A DNA stretch of 64,000 nucleotides from Rhodopseudomonas_A palustris_F (GTDB lineage Bacteria; Pseudomonadota; Alphaproteobacteria; Rhizobiales; Xanthobacteraceae), in assembly GCF_000013745.1 (NCBI RefSeq), contig NC_007925.1, positions 3,534,001-3,598,000 on the forward strand. Direction: 5' to 3'. Made by a program: the position numbers and the translations under genes. The notes under the pieces are model-generated. The model saw only the letters and a program-made list of their open reading frames with translations, had not been told where the DNA came from and searched no databases. Positions within the stretch are counted from its first letter, which is position 1; the number at the start of each line of letters is the position of its first letter. This document shows, piece by piece, positions 1 to 9,572 of the stretch.

Positions 1-714
1 CGTCGGCGCCGCGCGCTTGGCGACGTCGATGCCGGCGCGGGTCGAGCCGGTGAAGGAAATCATGTCGATGTCCGGATGCTCGCTCATCGCCGCGCCGACC
101 TCTGGGCCGAGACCGTTGACGAGGTTGAACACGCCGTTCGGCACGCCGGCTTCATGCAAGATCTCGGCGAAGATCAGCGCCGACGACGGGGTGAATTCGG
201 AGGGCTTCAGGATCATGGTGCAACCGGCGGCCAGCGCCGGCGCGACCTTGCAGGCGATCTGATTGAGCGGCCAATTCCACGGCGTGATCATGCCGATGAC
301 GCCGACCGGCTCGCGTACCACCACGGCGTTGCCGAGCGGCTCTTCGAAATTGTAGGTCTTCAACACCTCCAGCGTGGAGGCGATATGGCCGAGGCCGGCG
401 CCGGCCTGGAATTTCTCCGCGAACGGCAACGGCGCGCCCATCTCGTCGGACACCGCGGCGCCGATATCTTTCATGCGGGTCTTGTAGACCGCAATAATCT
501 TCTCCAGCAGCGCCACCCGCTGCTCGCGGCTGGTCTGCGAGAAGGTTTCGAACGCGCGCTTGGCGGCGGCGACGGCGTTGTCGACATCGGCCTTCGAACC
601 GAGCGCAACCTCATACATCGCTTCCTCGGTCGCCGGATTGACCACCGGCGTCGATTTCTTGACGACGGGATCGACCCAAGCGCCATCGATGTAGAATTGC
701 ATGCGGTTGACCAT
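1..714 (-). CDS. Aldehyde dehydrogenase family protein (partial, N-terminal 238 residues)
   Basis: NAD(P)-dependent oxidation of an aldehyde to a carboxylate is the expected role. The visible part holds the Rossmann cofactor domain: the PWNWP motif that carries the oxyanion Asn, the KPSEFTP cofactor-binding segment, and FTGSTRAG near the window edge. The catalytic Cys and C-terminal half lie beyond the left edge, so substrate class cannot be judged. The start is the ATG at 714, the first Met in a continuous family match. It stands apart from the DMT gene behind it by about 130 bp. Confidence 0.9.
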   Translation of the reverse strand, partial: MVNRMQFYIDGAWVDPVVKKSTPVVNPATEEAMYEVALGSKADVDNAVAAAKRAFETFSQTSREQRVALLEKIIAVYKTRMKDIGAAVSDEMGAPLPFAEKFQAGAGLGHIASTLEVLKTYNFEEPLGNAVVVREPVGVIGMITPWNWPLNQIACKVAPALAAGCTMILKPSEFTPSSALIFAEILHEAGVPNGVFNLVNGLGPEVGAAMSEHPDIDMISFTGSTRAGIDVAKRAAPT

Positions 715-844
715 CGTGTACCTCGTTGTGGATGCTGGTGGCGCGGCGAACGAAACGTCCGGGCCGGTATCTTGCCCGAGCAATATAGAAACTGCACCGG
801 CCGGTTTCAATCGCCGCGCAGCGACGGACCGCTGCCACCAGCGG

Positions 845-1828
845 TCAGGCGCTGGGATAGGGCTCGGCGGCGACTTGGCGCAGATGCCGCAAGCGTTCGC
901 GATGCGCGGTGTAGATGCCGCTGCCGATGATGATCGCGGCGCCGACGAAGGTCCACAGACCCGGCAGTTCGCCGAACACCACCACCCCGATGATGGTGAC
1001 CCAGACCAGCTGGATGTAGGAGAACGGCGCCAGCATCGAGGCCGCGGCGTGGCGAAACGCCAGTACCACGATCCACTGCCCGGCCGTCGAGGCAATGCCG
1101 ACGCCGAGGCCAAGGCCGAGGTCGCTTAAGCTCGGGGTCACCCAGACGAACGGCACCAACACGCTCAACACCGCAAAGCCGACGATCGCCGCGAATGCCA
1201 TGGTGGTGACCACCCGATCGGCGCCGCTGATCATCCTGGTCATGACCAGCGTCGCTGCCCAGAGCAGCGCCGACGCCAGCGTCAGCAGCGCCGCCGGGTT
1301 GAACGCCGCGGTGCCGGGCTGCACCACGATCAGCACGCCCACGAGCCCGACCAGCGTCGCGATCCAGCGGCGCGGCCCCACGGTCTCGCCGAGCACCACC
1401 ACCGACAGCGCGGTGACGAACAGCGGCGCCACGAACGAGGTGGCCGAAGCCTGTGCGATCGGCTGATAGCGCAGGCTGGAAATGAAAATGACCGAGGAAA
1501 ACACCAGCGCCAGTCCGCGCAACACCTGCAGCCCCGGCCGCACCGACTTCAGCGGCGACGAGCCCGACGCCATCGCCACCGGAACCATGATCAGCACGAA
1601 CACCAGAAACCGCAGCCAGGCGACCTCGATCGACGGCAAGGTCAGCGTCAGATACTTGCCGAGCGCGTCCGAGCAAGCCAGGAACACGGTCGCGGCGATG
1701 ATCAGCACGATGCCGCGAAACGGTCGCTCGTCGTGGCGGCGCGTCAGCTTGCGCGCCACGTCACGGGGAGAGATCACAAGGGTCAAGGGCGGGGCCGGCG
1801 CTCGAGGAAAATCAGCCTCTCGCAACAA
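845..1828 (-). CDS. DMT-superfamily (EamA) permease
   Basis: An inner-membrane drug/metabolite transporter of about 327 residues with roughly ten hydrophobic helices arranged as two EamA repeats, the usual size for the family. The N-terminal repeat starts near residue 40 (FRGIVLIIAATVFLACSDA) and the second near residue 175. Substrate is unknown; relatives export amino acids or metabolites. The start at 1828 is a TTG without a clear ribosome-binding site; a GTG at 1777 is an alternative that removes a Pro-rich tail, so the start is uncertain. Confidence 0.85.
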   Translation of the reverse strand: MLREADFPRAPAPPLTLVISPRDVARKLTRRHDERPFRGIVLIIAATVFLACSDALGKYLTLTLPSIEVAWLRFLVFVLIMVPVAMASGSSPLKSVRPGLQVLRGLALVFSSVIFISSLRYQPIAQASATSFVAPLFVTALSVVVLGETVGPRRWIATLVGLVGVLIVVQPGTAAFNPAALLTLASALLWAATLVMTRMISGADRVVTTMAFAAIVGFAVLSVLVPFVWVTPSLSDLGLGLGVGIASTAGQWIVVLAFRHAAASMLAPFSYIQLVWVTIIGVVVFGELPGLWTFVGAAIIIGSGIYTAHRERLRHLRQVAAEPYPSA

Positions 1829-1976
1829 TGAGAAGCGCTAACAATATGCTGCAGACAACGATGTTCGCGCGGCAATCGCAAGTGCCGAAAATGCGGCCGG
1901 GTTATGCATCAGGCTCCACGCGCGCAAAACGGCGGCTTTTTCCGAGGCGCGCAATATTTTCACCGGTTTGGATCGA

Positions 1977-2843
1977 TCACAACATCGGGAGGCCGTCGCG
2001 CACCGGCCCGCGCGGAAACGCCGTGTCGAGCGCGGCTGTGTCCTGCTCGCTCAGCCGCAGCGCGGCCGCGGCGGCATTGTCGGCGGCGTGCGCCGCGCTG
2101 CTGGCCTTCGGGATCGCGAACACCGAGCGCCGGCGGGTCAGAAAGGCCAGCGCGACTTGGTGCGGCGTTGCGGCATGGGCGTCGGCGATCCGCTGCAGCA
2201 CGCGACCGCCCTCGCTGCGCGGGGCCGGAAAATCGTCCTTTCCGAACGGCGAATAGGCCGTCACCGCGACGCCGTGGGCCTCGCACCACGGGATCACCGC
2301 GTGTTCGATGGCGCGCTCGCGCAGATGATACAACACCTGATTGCAGGCGATCCGGCCGGGCCCGGCGAGCGCAAGCGCTTCATCCAGGTCGGCGACGTCG
2401 AAATTGCTGACGCCCCAGCTCAGGATCTTGCCGGCCGCGACCAGATCTTCGAACGCCGCGATGGTGTCGGCCAGCGGATAGGAGCCGCGCCAATGCAGCA
2501 GGTAGCAATCCAGCCGATCGGTCTTCAAGCGTTGCAGCGAGCGCTCGCAGGCCTGCAGGGTGCCGCGCCGCGACGCGTTGCTGGGCAGTACCTTGGAGAC
2601 CAAGAACACCTCGTCGCGGCGCCCGGCGAGCGCCTCGCCCACCAAAGGTTCGGCTTCGCCGTACATCTCCGCGGTGTCGATATGGCTCATGCCGAGATCG
2701 AGCCCCTGGCGCAATGCGGCAATCGCCTTGCCGCGATCACCGCGGTCGAGTGACCATGTGCCCTGCCCGATGACCGAGACGCCGACGCCCCGCGATCCGA
2801 ACGGCCGCTGCGGAACGCCGGCCCGTTCCGACGCGTCAGGCAT
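1977..2843 (-). CDS. Aldo/keto reductase
   Basis: NAD(P)H-dependent reduction of aldehydes or ketones is expected from the single-domain TIM-barrel fold, 288 residues. The catalytic tetrad is readable: Asp and Tyr in DTAEMYGEAE, Lys in FLVSKVLP, His in YLLHW. The ATG at 2843 overlaps the last 8 bases of the upstream dioxygenase gene, so the two are translationally coupled. That pairing suggests a role in aromatic or quinone-related catabolism, but the substrate is not determined by the sequence. Confidence 0.92.
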   Translation of the reverse strand: MPDASERAGVPQRPFGSRGVGVSVIGQGTWSLDRGDRGKAIAALRQGLDLGMSHIDTAEMYGEAEPLVGEALAGRRDEVFLVSKVLPSNASRRGTLQACERSLQRLKTDRLDCYLLHWRGSYPLADTIAAFEDLVAAGKILSWGVSNFDVADLDEALALAGPGRIACNQVLYHLRERAIEHAVIPWCEAHGVAVTAYSPFGKDDFPAPRSEGGRVLQRIADAHAATPHQVALAFLTRRRSVFAIPKASSAAHAADNAAAAALRLSEQDTAALDTAFPRGPVRDGLPML

Positions 2844-3747
2844 CGACGCTGACCGCGATCATCGGCTTCGGCGCCACGCCCTTGCCGGGCTTCAGCCGGA
2901 AATCATAGGTCATCAGATGCCACGGCCCCGGCGCCGGCAGCCCGTCCGGCATCGTCGCGTCGGTGCGCAACTCGATGGTCGAGATCAGTTCCTGCTTCAC
3001 TCCGAACACCACGTCGGACTCCAGATACTTGTCGCCCTCGATGAAGACGTGGGTGACCAGCGGCTCATAGCCCTTGGCGTCGAGCAGGAAGTGCACATGG
3101 GCCGGCCGCATCGGATGCCGCCTTGTGGCCAGGATCAATTCGCCCACCGGGCCGTCGATCGGGATCGGATAGCTGCACGGCAAGATGGTGCGAAAGAACA
3201 GCCGACCACCCGCATCGGTGGTGAAGCGCGCCCGCAGCGACGGGCCGTCGCTGGCATAGGACGGTTTCTGCGAATCGTAGAAGCCCTCGTCGTCGGCGTG
3301 CCAGACATCGACCGTCACCCCGGCCAGCGGCTTGCCGGCAAGGTCGGTGACCCGGCATTGCACGAACATGCGGTCGCCCTCGACGTTTTCCGAAATATCC
3401 GCGCCATGCGGCAACGGCCTGTGCTCGCCGACATAGAACGGCCCCAGCACCGTGGTCTGGGTGGCGCCGCCGCGATCGCGATGGTTGACCGCGTCGACCA
3501 GCATCGACACCCCGAGCACGTCCGAGAGCAGGATGAATTCCTGCCGCGTGGCGCTGCATTTCTGTCCGGTGCGGGTCAGAAACTCCAGCGCGGCGCCCCA
3601 TTCCTCGAAGCTCAGATTGGTCCGCCGCACGAAGCCGTGCAGCGACGTCACCAATTCTTCCATGAGGAATTTCAACCGCGGGTCGTTGGCTTCCGCAAAG
3701 CTGCCGACCACCGCCGCGGTGAGTTCGCTGTCGTCGAAGTGAGGCAT
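2836..3747 (-). CDS. Intradiol ring-cleavage dioxygenase (catechol/hydroxyquinol 1,2-dioxygenase type)
   Basis: A non-haem Fe(III) enzyme that opens catechol-like rings between the two hydroxyls. The four iron ligands are present: Tyr157 in DVWHADDEGFYD, Tyr193 in CSYPIP, and His217 and His219 in RPAHVHF. The N-terminal about 100 residues form the helical dimerisation domain of the long catechol/hydroxyquinol type, and 303 residues is a normal length. Its stop overlaps the start of the aldo/keto reductase by 8 bases. Whether it prefers catechol or hydroxyquinol is not decided here. Confidence 0.93.
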   Translation of the reverse strand: MPHFDDSELTAAVVGSFAEANDPRLKFLMEELVTSLHGFVRRTNLSFEEWGAALEFLTRTGQKCSATRQEFILLSDVLGVSMLVDAVNHRDRGGATQTTVLGPFYVGEHRPLPHGADISENVEGDRMFVQCRVTDLAGKPLAGVTVDVWHADDEGFYDSQKPSYASDGPSLRARFTTDAGGRLFFRTILPCSYPIPIDGPVGELILATRRHPMRPAHVHFLLDAKGYEPLVTHVFIEGDKYLESDVVFGVKQELISTIELRTDATMPDGLPAPGPWHLMTYDFRLKPGKGVAPKPMIAVSVDA

Positions 3748-3947
3748 CGCCGATCCTATCCGGAATTCTGATTGCGGCGGAGGCTATACCAAGCCTTGCG
3801 CCCTGATAAGCACCGCGGCCGCCGGATCCGATCAACACAAAGTTCCCGACGGCGATAGAACGGCGCGGCATTTTCCGTTATCAGATTTGCCGCGGCGGCC
3901 CGCAACCGCCGCCGTTCGATCGACGACCCGACCGCGAGGGAGTGACG

Positions 3948-5201
3948 ATGCCCGGCCAAGATCCGATCAAATCCGCGCCGTCCGCAGCCGCGTCCGGGAT
4001 GTCCGCCGCCGCGCTGGGGCGCGTCGACGACCATCTGAAGCGCCGTTATCTCGACAGCGGACGGTTTCCCGGCACCCAACTCCTGGTCTATCGCCGCGGC
4101 CAGATCGTGCACAACACGGTGCAGGGCTTTGCCGATGTCGAGCGGCAGACACCGGTCAAGCCGGATACCATCTTCCGGATCTATTCGATGACCAAGCCGC
4201 TGACCTCGGTGGCGTTCATGATGCTGGTCGAGGAAGGCCGCGTCGCGCTCGACGAACCGGTGGCCAAGTACATTCCGGAATGGAGCAATCTCGGCGTGTT
4301 CCAGGCCGGCATCGCGCCGAATTTCCTGACCCGGCCGCCGGCGCGGCCGATGCTGATCGTCGACCTGCTGCGGCACACCTCGGGGCTCACCTACGGCTTC
4401 CAGAACCGCAGCAATGTCGACGCCGCCTATCGCGAGAAGAAGATCGGCGAATTCGAACTGGCCGGCACGCTGCAGGGCATGATCGCGGATCTGGCGAGCA
4501 TTCCGCTGGAGTTCTCGCCCGGCGACGCCTGGAACTACTCGGTCGCAACCGACGTGCTCGGCTATCTGATCGGCACCATCAGCGGCCGACCGTTCGAAGA
4601 GTTTCTTCACGAGCGCGTCCTCGATCCGCTCGGCATGACCGACACCGGCTTCTTCGTGCCGCCGGATAAGGCGCATCGGCTGGCCGCCTGCTATGCGGCC
4701 GACGGCAAAGGCGGCTTCACGCTGTACGACGATCCGGCCAACAGTCCCTATCTGAAGCCGCCCGGCTTCGTCTCCGGCGGCGGCGGCCTATTGTCGACCG
4801 CCTCCGACTATCTGATCTTTTGCCGCGCCTTGCTCAATGGCGGCGAACGCGACGGCGTGCGGCTGATCGGCCCGAAGACGCTGGCGCTGATGACCTCGAA
4901 TCATCTGCCGGGCGGCCGCGACCTCACCGAAATGTCGAAATCGATGTTCAGCGAGGCGGCCTATGCGGGGATCGGCTTCGGGCTCGGTTTTTCGGTGACG
5001 TTGCAACCTGCGCGGACGCTGATCGCCGGCAGCGCCGGCGAATATGCCTGGGGCGGCGCCGCCTCGACCGCGTTCTGGATCGACCCGGCCGAGCAGCTGA
5101 TCACCATCTTCATGACCCAGCTGTTGCCGTCGAGCGCCTACCCGCTGCGCCGCGAGCTGCGCACCATGGTGTATGCGGCGATCACAGAGAGCAACGTGTA
5201 G
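3948..5201 (+). CDS. Serine hydrolase, beta-lactamase class C / CubicO family
   Basis: A 417-residue member of the penicillin-binding-protein-like serine hydrolases, usually esterases or peptidases rather than lactamases. The nucleophile motif SMTK is at residues 80-83 and the second motif is a Tyr in WNYSVAT. The C-terminal part (GAGEYAWGGAAST-like region) resembles the HxG strand, with the usual substitutions of this subfamily. No signal peptide is visible, so it is probably cytoplasmic. ATG 3948 is preferred over GTG 3942 because GAGGGAG lies a few bases upstream. Confidence 0.88.
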   Translation: MPGQDPIKSAPSAAASGMSAAALGRVDDHLKRRYLDSGRFPGTQLLVYRRGQIVHNTVQGFADVERQTPVKPDTIFRIYSMTKPLTSVAFMMLVEEGRVALDEPVAKYIPEWSNLGVFQAGIAPNFLTRPPARPMLIVDLLRHTSGLTYGFQNRSNVDAAYREKKIGEFELAGTLQGMIADLASIPLEFSPGDAWNYSVATDVLGYLIGTISGRPFEEFLHERVLDPLGMTDTGFFVPPDKAHRLAACYAADGKGGFTLYDDPANSPYLKPPGFVSGGGGLLSTASDYLIFCRALLNGGERDGVRLIGPKTLALMTSNHLPGGRDLTEMSKSMFSEAAYAGIGFGLGFSVTLQPARTLIAGSAGEYAWGGAASTAFWIDPAEQLITIFMTQLLPSSAYPLRRELRTMVYAAITESNV

Positions 5202-5206
5202 CGCGC

Positions 5207-6661
5207 TCAGCGCGGCGCGCTGCGCGCATGCACCACCGCCACCGCGTCGCCATAGACCCGCTGCCAACCCGGCAGCCGATCGAGCTGTTTGACCGCGGGC
5301 GTGGTCGGCGCCAGCAGCGTGGCGTCGATGTTGTAGTCGTCGAGCAGCCGCGGCAGCAAATCGGGATCGCGCAGCGTGACCGCACGGTGATGCGCGACGA
5401 CGAATTGTTCGCCGTAAAGTTCGGCGCGGCCGTCGATGAATGGCGGCACGCCGGCCGCGATCAGGTAGCCGCCGAATTCGTAAGCGTTGAACACCCGCTT
5501 GGCGCCGCGCTGTTGCAGCACCGCGACCGCCTCCGCCGGCACCTGCGCCGCCACCAGCGCAAAGCGCAAATGCGGAGCCAATGGGACACTCGCCGCGAGC
5601 AACGCCAGCGCGGCGAGAGCCGCGGCCGCAATCCCGCGCGGCGAGGATGCCGCGGCGAGCGCCGGCGGCGCGCCGCCGAGCTGTTCGGACCAGGGCTTGG
5701 CCAGGACCAGCGGCAGCAACAGCGCGAACGCCTCGATGCTGCGGACATGCGACAGCGCCATGTGCAACAGTCCGAGAACCAGCAGGATGCGCGGCGGCGA
5801 CAGCGTCAATCCGCGATACAGCGCAAAACCCAGCAACCCCAGCACCGACGCCTCGAAAGCGCCGAAACGCGAGAAATCGGCCGGCAGCCATTCCGACAGG
5901 ATCGCCAGCACTTCGCCGAGATCGAGGATGCGGCGCGACGCCAACAGCGTCTCCCAGCCATAGGGCGTGCAGCAGCAGGCCAGCACAGCACCAAAGGCGA
6001 ACAGCATCCAGCGCGCCGCCAGCGCGACGCGGCGCGCGGGTTCCGCGCTCCAGACGGATTCCAGCGCGACACCGCCGAGCAGCAGCAGACCCAGCACGAA
6101 GCCGCCATGCAGATTGGCCCACAGCGCCAGCAGCGGCAACAGCCACAACGACGGCGCGCGCCGCGCATCGGCCGCCGCGATCAGGCTGCCGAACCAGGCC
6201 ACCATCACCGGCAGCGCCAGCACATGCGGCCGCGCCAACAGATGGTGGATCGACAGGATGAAGGCGGCCATCGCCAGCAAGACCGCCAGCGCCGGCTCGA
6301 CATGGCGCTGCAGAAAACGCACGAATAGCGCGAACGCCGCGGCGATCGCCAAGGCCGACAGCCCCACCACGCCGGCCCAGCCGGCTTGCGCAAAGACCGC
6401 GGCATACAACAGCTGTGCGAGCCAGGAACTGGAGATCCACGGCGCGCCGAGCTTCGTGAAGGAATAGATGTCGGTCGTGGGGACGGCGTGGTGATCGACG
6501 ATCCATCGCCCGACCTCGATCTGCCAGAAAATATCGGAATCCTGCAGCAGGTCGTTGCCGGCGACGAACTGGAACAGATACACGCCGGCGCCGACCCAGA
6601 ACGGCAGCAGCCAGCCCCTCGGGCCGGCGGCAGCGGACGAATGGACGGCGGACAGCGTCAC
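5207..6661 (-). CDS. Polytopic membrane protein of unknown function (GT-C-like topology)
   Basis: I do not recognise a named family. The 484-residue protein has about ten hydrophobic helices between residues 15 and 370, followed by a soluble C-terminal domain of about 110 residues. An early acidic motif (LQDSDIFWQIEVG) in the first loop is the kind of signature seen in GT-C glycosyltransferases using lipid-linked sugars, so that role is possible. The start is a GTG at 6661 without an obvious ribosome-binding site. It converges with the CubicO gene, 5 bases apart. Confidence 0.75.
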   Translation of the reverse strand: MTLSAVHSSAAAGPRGWLLPFWVGAGVYLFQFVAGNDLLQDSDIFWQIEVGRWIVDHHAVPTTDIYSFTKLGAPWISSSWLAQLLYAAVFAQAGWAGVVGLSALAIAAAFALFVRFLQRHVEPALAVLLAMAAFILSIHHLLARPHVLALPVMVAWFGSLIAAADARRAPSLWLLPLLALWANLHGGFVLGLLLLGGVALESVWSAEPARRVALAARWMLFAFGAVLACCCTPYGWETLLASRRILDLGEVLAILSEWLPADFSRFGAFEASVLGLLGFALYRGLTLSPPRILLVLGLLHMALSHVRSIEAFALLLPLVLAKPWSEQLGGAPPALAAASSPRGIAAAALAALALLAASVPLAPHLRFALVAAQVPAEAVAVLQQRGAKRVFNAYEFGGYLIAAGVPPFIDGRAELYGEQFVVAHHRAVTLRDPDLLPRLLDDYNIDATLLAPTTPAVKQLDRLPGWQRVYGDAVAVVHARSAPR

Positions 6662-6785
6662 GGGTCATGCCAGATGTTGCAAACCGGCCTGTCGCCAGCG
6701 AGCGCCGATCCAACCATGGCGAGGATAATACTTGGTAAAGCGCGGCCCGCCTGAGATCGCGGTCAGCGCCTCCGCTCGACCGCGT

Positions 6786-7565
6786 TCACCGCCCCGGCCA
6801 GGCCGGCTTGCGCTTCTCGGCGAACGCCTTGAGCCCCTCCTTGGCGTCCTCGGTCATCGCCAACAGCGCGATCTGGCTTTCGGTGTAGGCGATCGCCTGG
6901 TCGAACGACATCGCGCCGATCGCCCGCATGGCGTATTTGCCGCGCCGGATCGCGGTCGGTGATTTGTCGGCGAGCCGCGCGAGCAGCCAGTCGACCTTGG
7001 CATCGAGCTCGGCCGCCGGCACCGCGTAGTTCAACAGCCCCGCCGCCAACGCCGCCTGGGCGTCGAACGGCTCGCCGGTCAACGCCCATTCGTTGATCAG
7101 CCGGCGCGGCGCGATGTCCTGCAACAGGCTCATCACCTGCATCGGAAACACCCCGACCTTGACCTCGGGCAGCCCGAACAGCGCGGTGTCGGCGGCGACC
7201 GCCAGGTCGGTCATGCACAACAATCCCATGCCGCCCGCCATGCAGACGCCGTTGACCCGCGCGATCGACGGTTTGGTGGCATTCTGCGACAGCCGCAACA
7301 GATCGGCGTAGTCGACATTGGGCTTGGAGAAATCCGCCGCGAACGCAGCACCGGTCGCCTGCAGATCGGCGCCGGCGCAGAACGCCTTGTCGCCGGCGCC
7401 GGTCAGCACGAGGGCGCGCACTTCGGCGTCGTCATGGGCGAGGCGATAGCCGCGGCCGATGCCGTCCACCACGCCGGCGTTGATGGCGTTGCGCTTGTCG
7501 GGCCGGTTGATGGTGATCCACAACGCCGCGCCGCGCTTCTCGATGATCACGCTGTCGTCTGTCAT
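6786..7565 (-). CDS. Enoyl-CoA hydratase/isomerase family protein
   Basis: A 259-residue crotonase-fold protein that hydrates (or isomerises) an enoyl-CoA thioester. Oxyanion-hole segments are CAGADLQATG and GVCMAGGMGLLCMTDLA, and the catalytic Glu lies in LFGLPEVKVG. It is 12 bases downstream of the biotin-carboxylase gene on the same strand, so it probably hydrates the product of that carboxylase, as LiuC or AtuE do in the leucine and geranyl pathways. That substrate assignment is inference from context. Confidence 0.92.
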   Translation of the reverse strand: MTDDSVIIEKRGAALWITINRPDKRNAINAGVVDGIGRGYRLAHDDAEVRALVLTGAGDKAFCAGADLQATGAAFAADFSKPNVDYADLLRLSQNATKPSIARVNGVCMAGGMGLLCMTDLAVAADTALFGLPEVKVGVFPMQVMSLLQDIAPRRLINEWALTGEPFDAQAALAAGLLNYAVPAAELDAKVDWLLARLADKSPTAIRRGKYAMRAIGAMSFDQAIAYTESQIALLAMTEDAKEGLKAFAEKRKPAWPGR

Positions 7566-7577
7566 GGCATTGCTCTT

Positions 7578-9572
7578 TTACGCTTGTTGCGACATCGCCT
7601 CGATCTCGGCGACGATGCGGCCGGTTGTGACCTGCTCGCCTTCCTCGACATCGATCGCCGAAACGATGCCCGAAATCGGAGCGGCGTGCACGTGCTCCAT
7701 CTTCATCGCTTCCAGCGTCAGCACCGGCTGCCCGGCCTCGACCTGGTCGCCGGGCTTGACCAGCACCGCGACGACGCGGCCGTTCATCGCCGCGCGCAGC
7801 CGCCCGTCGCCGCCGGCCGCGGCGGCGCGCGCCGGCGCGGCGCGGGTCAGGTCGCGGACCGCAGACGTGACGCCCTGCCGCAGCACAAACAGCGCGTCGC
7901 CGTCGCGGTGATAGACGATGGATTCCGACATCCCATCGGCACGGAAGCGCAAGGTGTCGCCGCTCAGCTCGTCGAGCGCGAAGCGCACGGCGTTGCCGCC
8001 GATGCGCACGATGGTGCAGCCGTCGCGCTCGCGCGTCACCTCGGGCTCGAGGGTGATGCCGTCGATCTCGATCCGCAGCGGGCACGGGAACGTCGCCGCC
8101 AACGAGCGGCCCTTGCGCCAGCGCGGCGCGTGGCGATCGGTGACGTACAGCAACAGCGCCGCCACAGCGGCGGCCGGCACATCGTGGTCCGGCTCGGGCG
8201 CCAACAACGCATCGCGATGCTGGGCGATGAACCCGGTGGTCGCCGCGCCGGCCGCAAACGAAGGATGCCGCAGACAGGCGGCGAGGAAGCTGCAATTCGT
8301 GGAGACGCCGAACGCGACGGTCCGCGCGAGGCCGTGCAGCAGTTTTCGCCGCGCTTCGTCGCGGCTGTCGCCGTGGGCGACGATCTTGGCGATCATCGAA
8401 TCGTAATATGGCGAAATCGCCGAGCCCGACTGCAGCGCGTGCTCGACCCGCAATTCGCCCGGCATCTGCCACAGCGCGAGCCTGCCGGATTGCGGCATGA
8501 AATCCTGCGCGGGGTCTTCCGAACACAGCCGCACCTCGATGGCGTGGCCGCGGAACTGGACATCGTCCTGCTGCAACGGCAGCGGCTCGCCGGCGGCGAT
8601 CCGCAATTGCAGCTCCACCAGATCGAGCCCGGTGATCGCCTCGGTGACCGGATGCTCGACCTGCAGCCGCGTATTCATCTCCATAAAATAGAACCGCCCA
8701 TCGCCATCGAGCAGGAATTCCAGCGTGCCGGCGCCCTCGTAGCCGATCGCCTTCGCCGCGTTGACGGCGACCGTGCCCATCTCCTCGCGCAACGCCTGCG
8801 ACACCGCGGGAGACGGCGCCTCCTCGATCAGCTTCTGGTGCCGGCGCTGCACCGAGCAGTCGCGCTCGCCGAGATGGACGGCGTGGCCGTAGCGATCGCC
8901 GAACACCTGAATCTCGATGTGCCGCGGATTCACGATCGCGCGCTCCAGGATCACCGTGGGATCGCCGAACCCGCCCTGCGCCTCCGACCGCGCGCCGCGC
9001 AACGCTTCGGCAAACGCCGCGGCATCTTCGACCAGCCGCATGCCGCGACCGCCGCCGCCGGCGACCGCCTTGATCATCACCGGAAAGCCGATCGAAGCCG
9101 CCTCACGCGCCATCGCTTCGTCGCTCTGATCGGCGCCCTGATAGCCCGGCACGCACGGCACGCCGGCCTTGCGCATGATCGCCTTGGCCCCCGCCTTGTT
9201 GGCCATCGCCGCGATCGACGCCGCCGAGGGCCCGATGAACAGCAGGCCGGCGTCGCGGCAGGCCGCGGCGAAGTCCTGGTTTTCGGCGAGGAAGCCGTAG
9301 CCGGGATGCACCGCATCGGCGCCGCTCTGCTTCGCCGCGGCGATGATCGCTTCGATGTTCAGATAGGATTGCTGCGGCAACGCGCCGCCGATACGGACCG
9401 CCGCATCGGCGGCACGGACGTGCAACGCGTCGGCGTCGGCGTCGGAATACACCGCGACCACCGCATAGCCGAGTTTTCGCGCGGTGCGCATGATGCGCAG
9501 CGCGATCTCACCGCGGTTGGCGATCAGAATGCTGGAGAACGGCGTCAACTGCAAAGCGGGAGCGACGCTCAT
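7578..9572 (-). CDS. Acyl-CoA carboxylase alpha subunit (biotin carboxylase + BCCP), MCC/geranyl-CoA type
   Basis: ATP-dependent carboxylation of biotin, which then serves the partner carboxyltransferase. Residues 12-460 are the biotin carboxylase (ILIANRGEIALRI start; Gly-rich AVAGGGGRGM ATP loop; FMEMNTRLQVEHPVTE catalytic region). The C-terminus carries the biotinyl domain with EAMKMEH, the Lys being biotinylated. At 664 residues it matches MCC-alpha (LiuD) or geranyl-CoA carboxylase alpha (AtuF). The reading frame runs further upstream, but the ATG at 9572 overlaps the carboxyltransferase stop (ATGA), which fixes the start. Confidence 0.95.
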   Translation of the reverse strand: MSVAPALQLTPFSSILIANRGEIALRIMRTARKLGYAVVAVYSDADADALHVRAADAAVRIGGALPQQSYLNIEAIIAAAKQSGADAVHPGYGFLAENQDFAAACRDAGLLFIGPSAASIAAMANKAGAKAIMRKAGVPCVPGYQGADQSDEAMAREAASIGFPVMIKAVAGGGGRGMRLVEDAAAFAEALRGARSEAQGGFGDPTVILERAIVNPRHIEIQVFGDRYGHAVHLGERDCSVQRRHQKLIEEAPSPAVSQALREEMGTVAVNAAKAIGYEGAGTLEFLLDGDGRFYFMEMNTRLQVEHPVTEAITGLDLVELQLRIAAGEPLPLQQDDVQFRGHAIEVRLCSEDPAQDFMPQSGRLALWQMPGELRVEHALQSGSAISPYYDSMIAKIVAHGDSRDEARRKLLHGLARTVAFGVSTNCSFLAACLRHPSFAAGAATTGFIAQHRDALLAPEPDHDVPAAAVAALLLYVTDRHAPRWRKGRSLAATFPCPLRIEIDGITLEPEVTRERDGCTIVRIGGNAVRFALDELSGDTLRFRADGMSESIVYHRDGDALFVLRQGVTSAVRDLTRAAPARAAAAGGDGRLRAAMNGRVVAVLVKPGDQVEAGQPVLTLEAMKMEHVHAAPISGIVSAIDVEEGEQVTTGRIVAEIEAMSQQA

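Noticed and set aside
3967..6713. Long open frames opposite or out of frame with the CubicO and polytopic membrane genes.
   Set aside because: Typical high-GC shadow frames: Arg/Pro/Ala-rich translations without motifs, and real genes with clear signatures occupy the same DNA.
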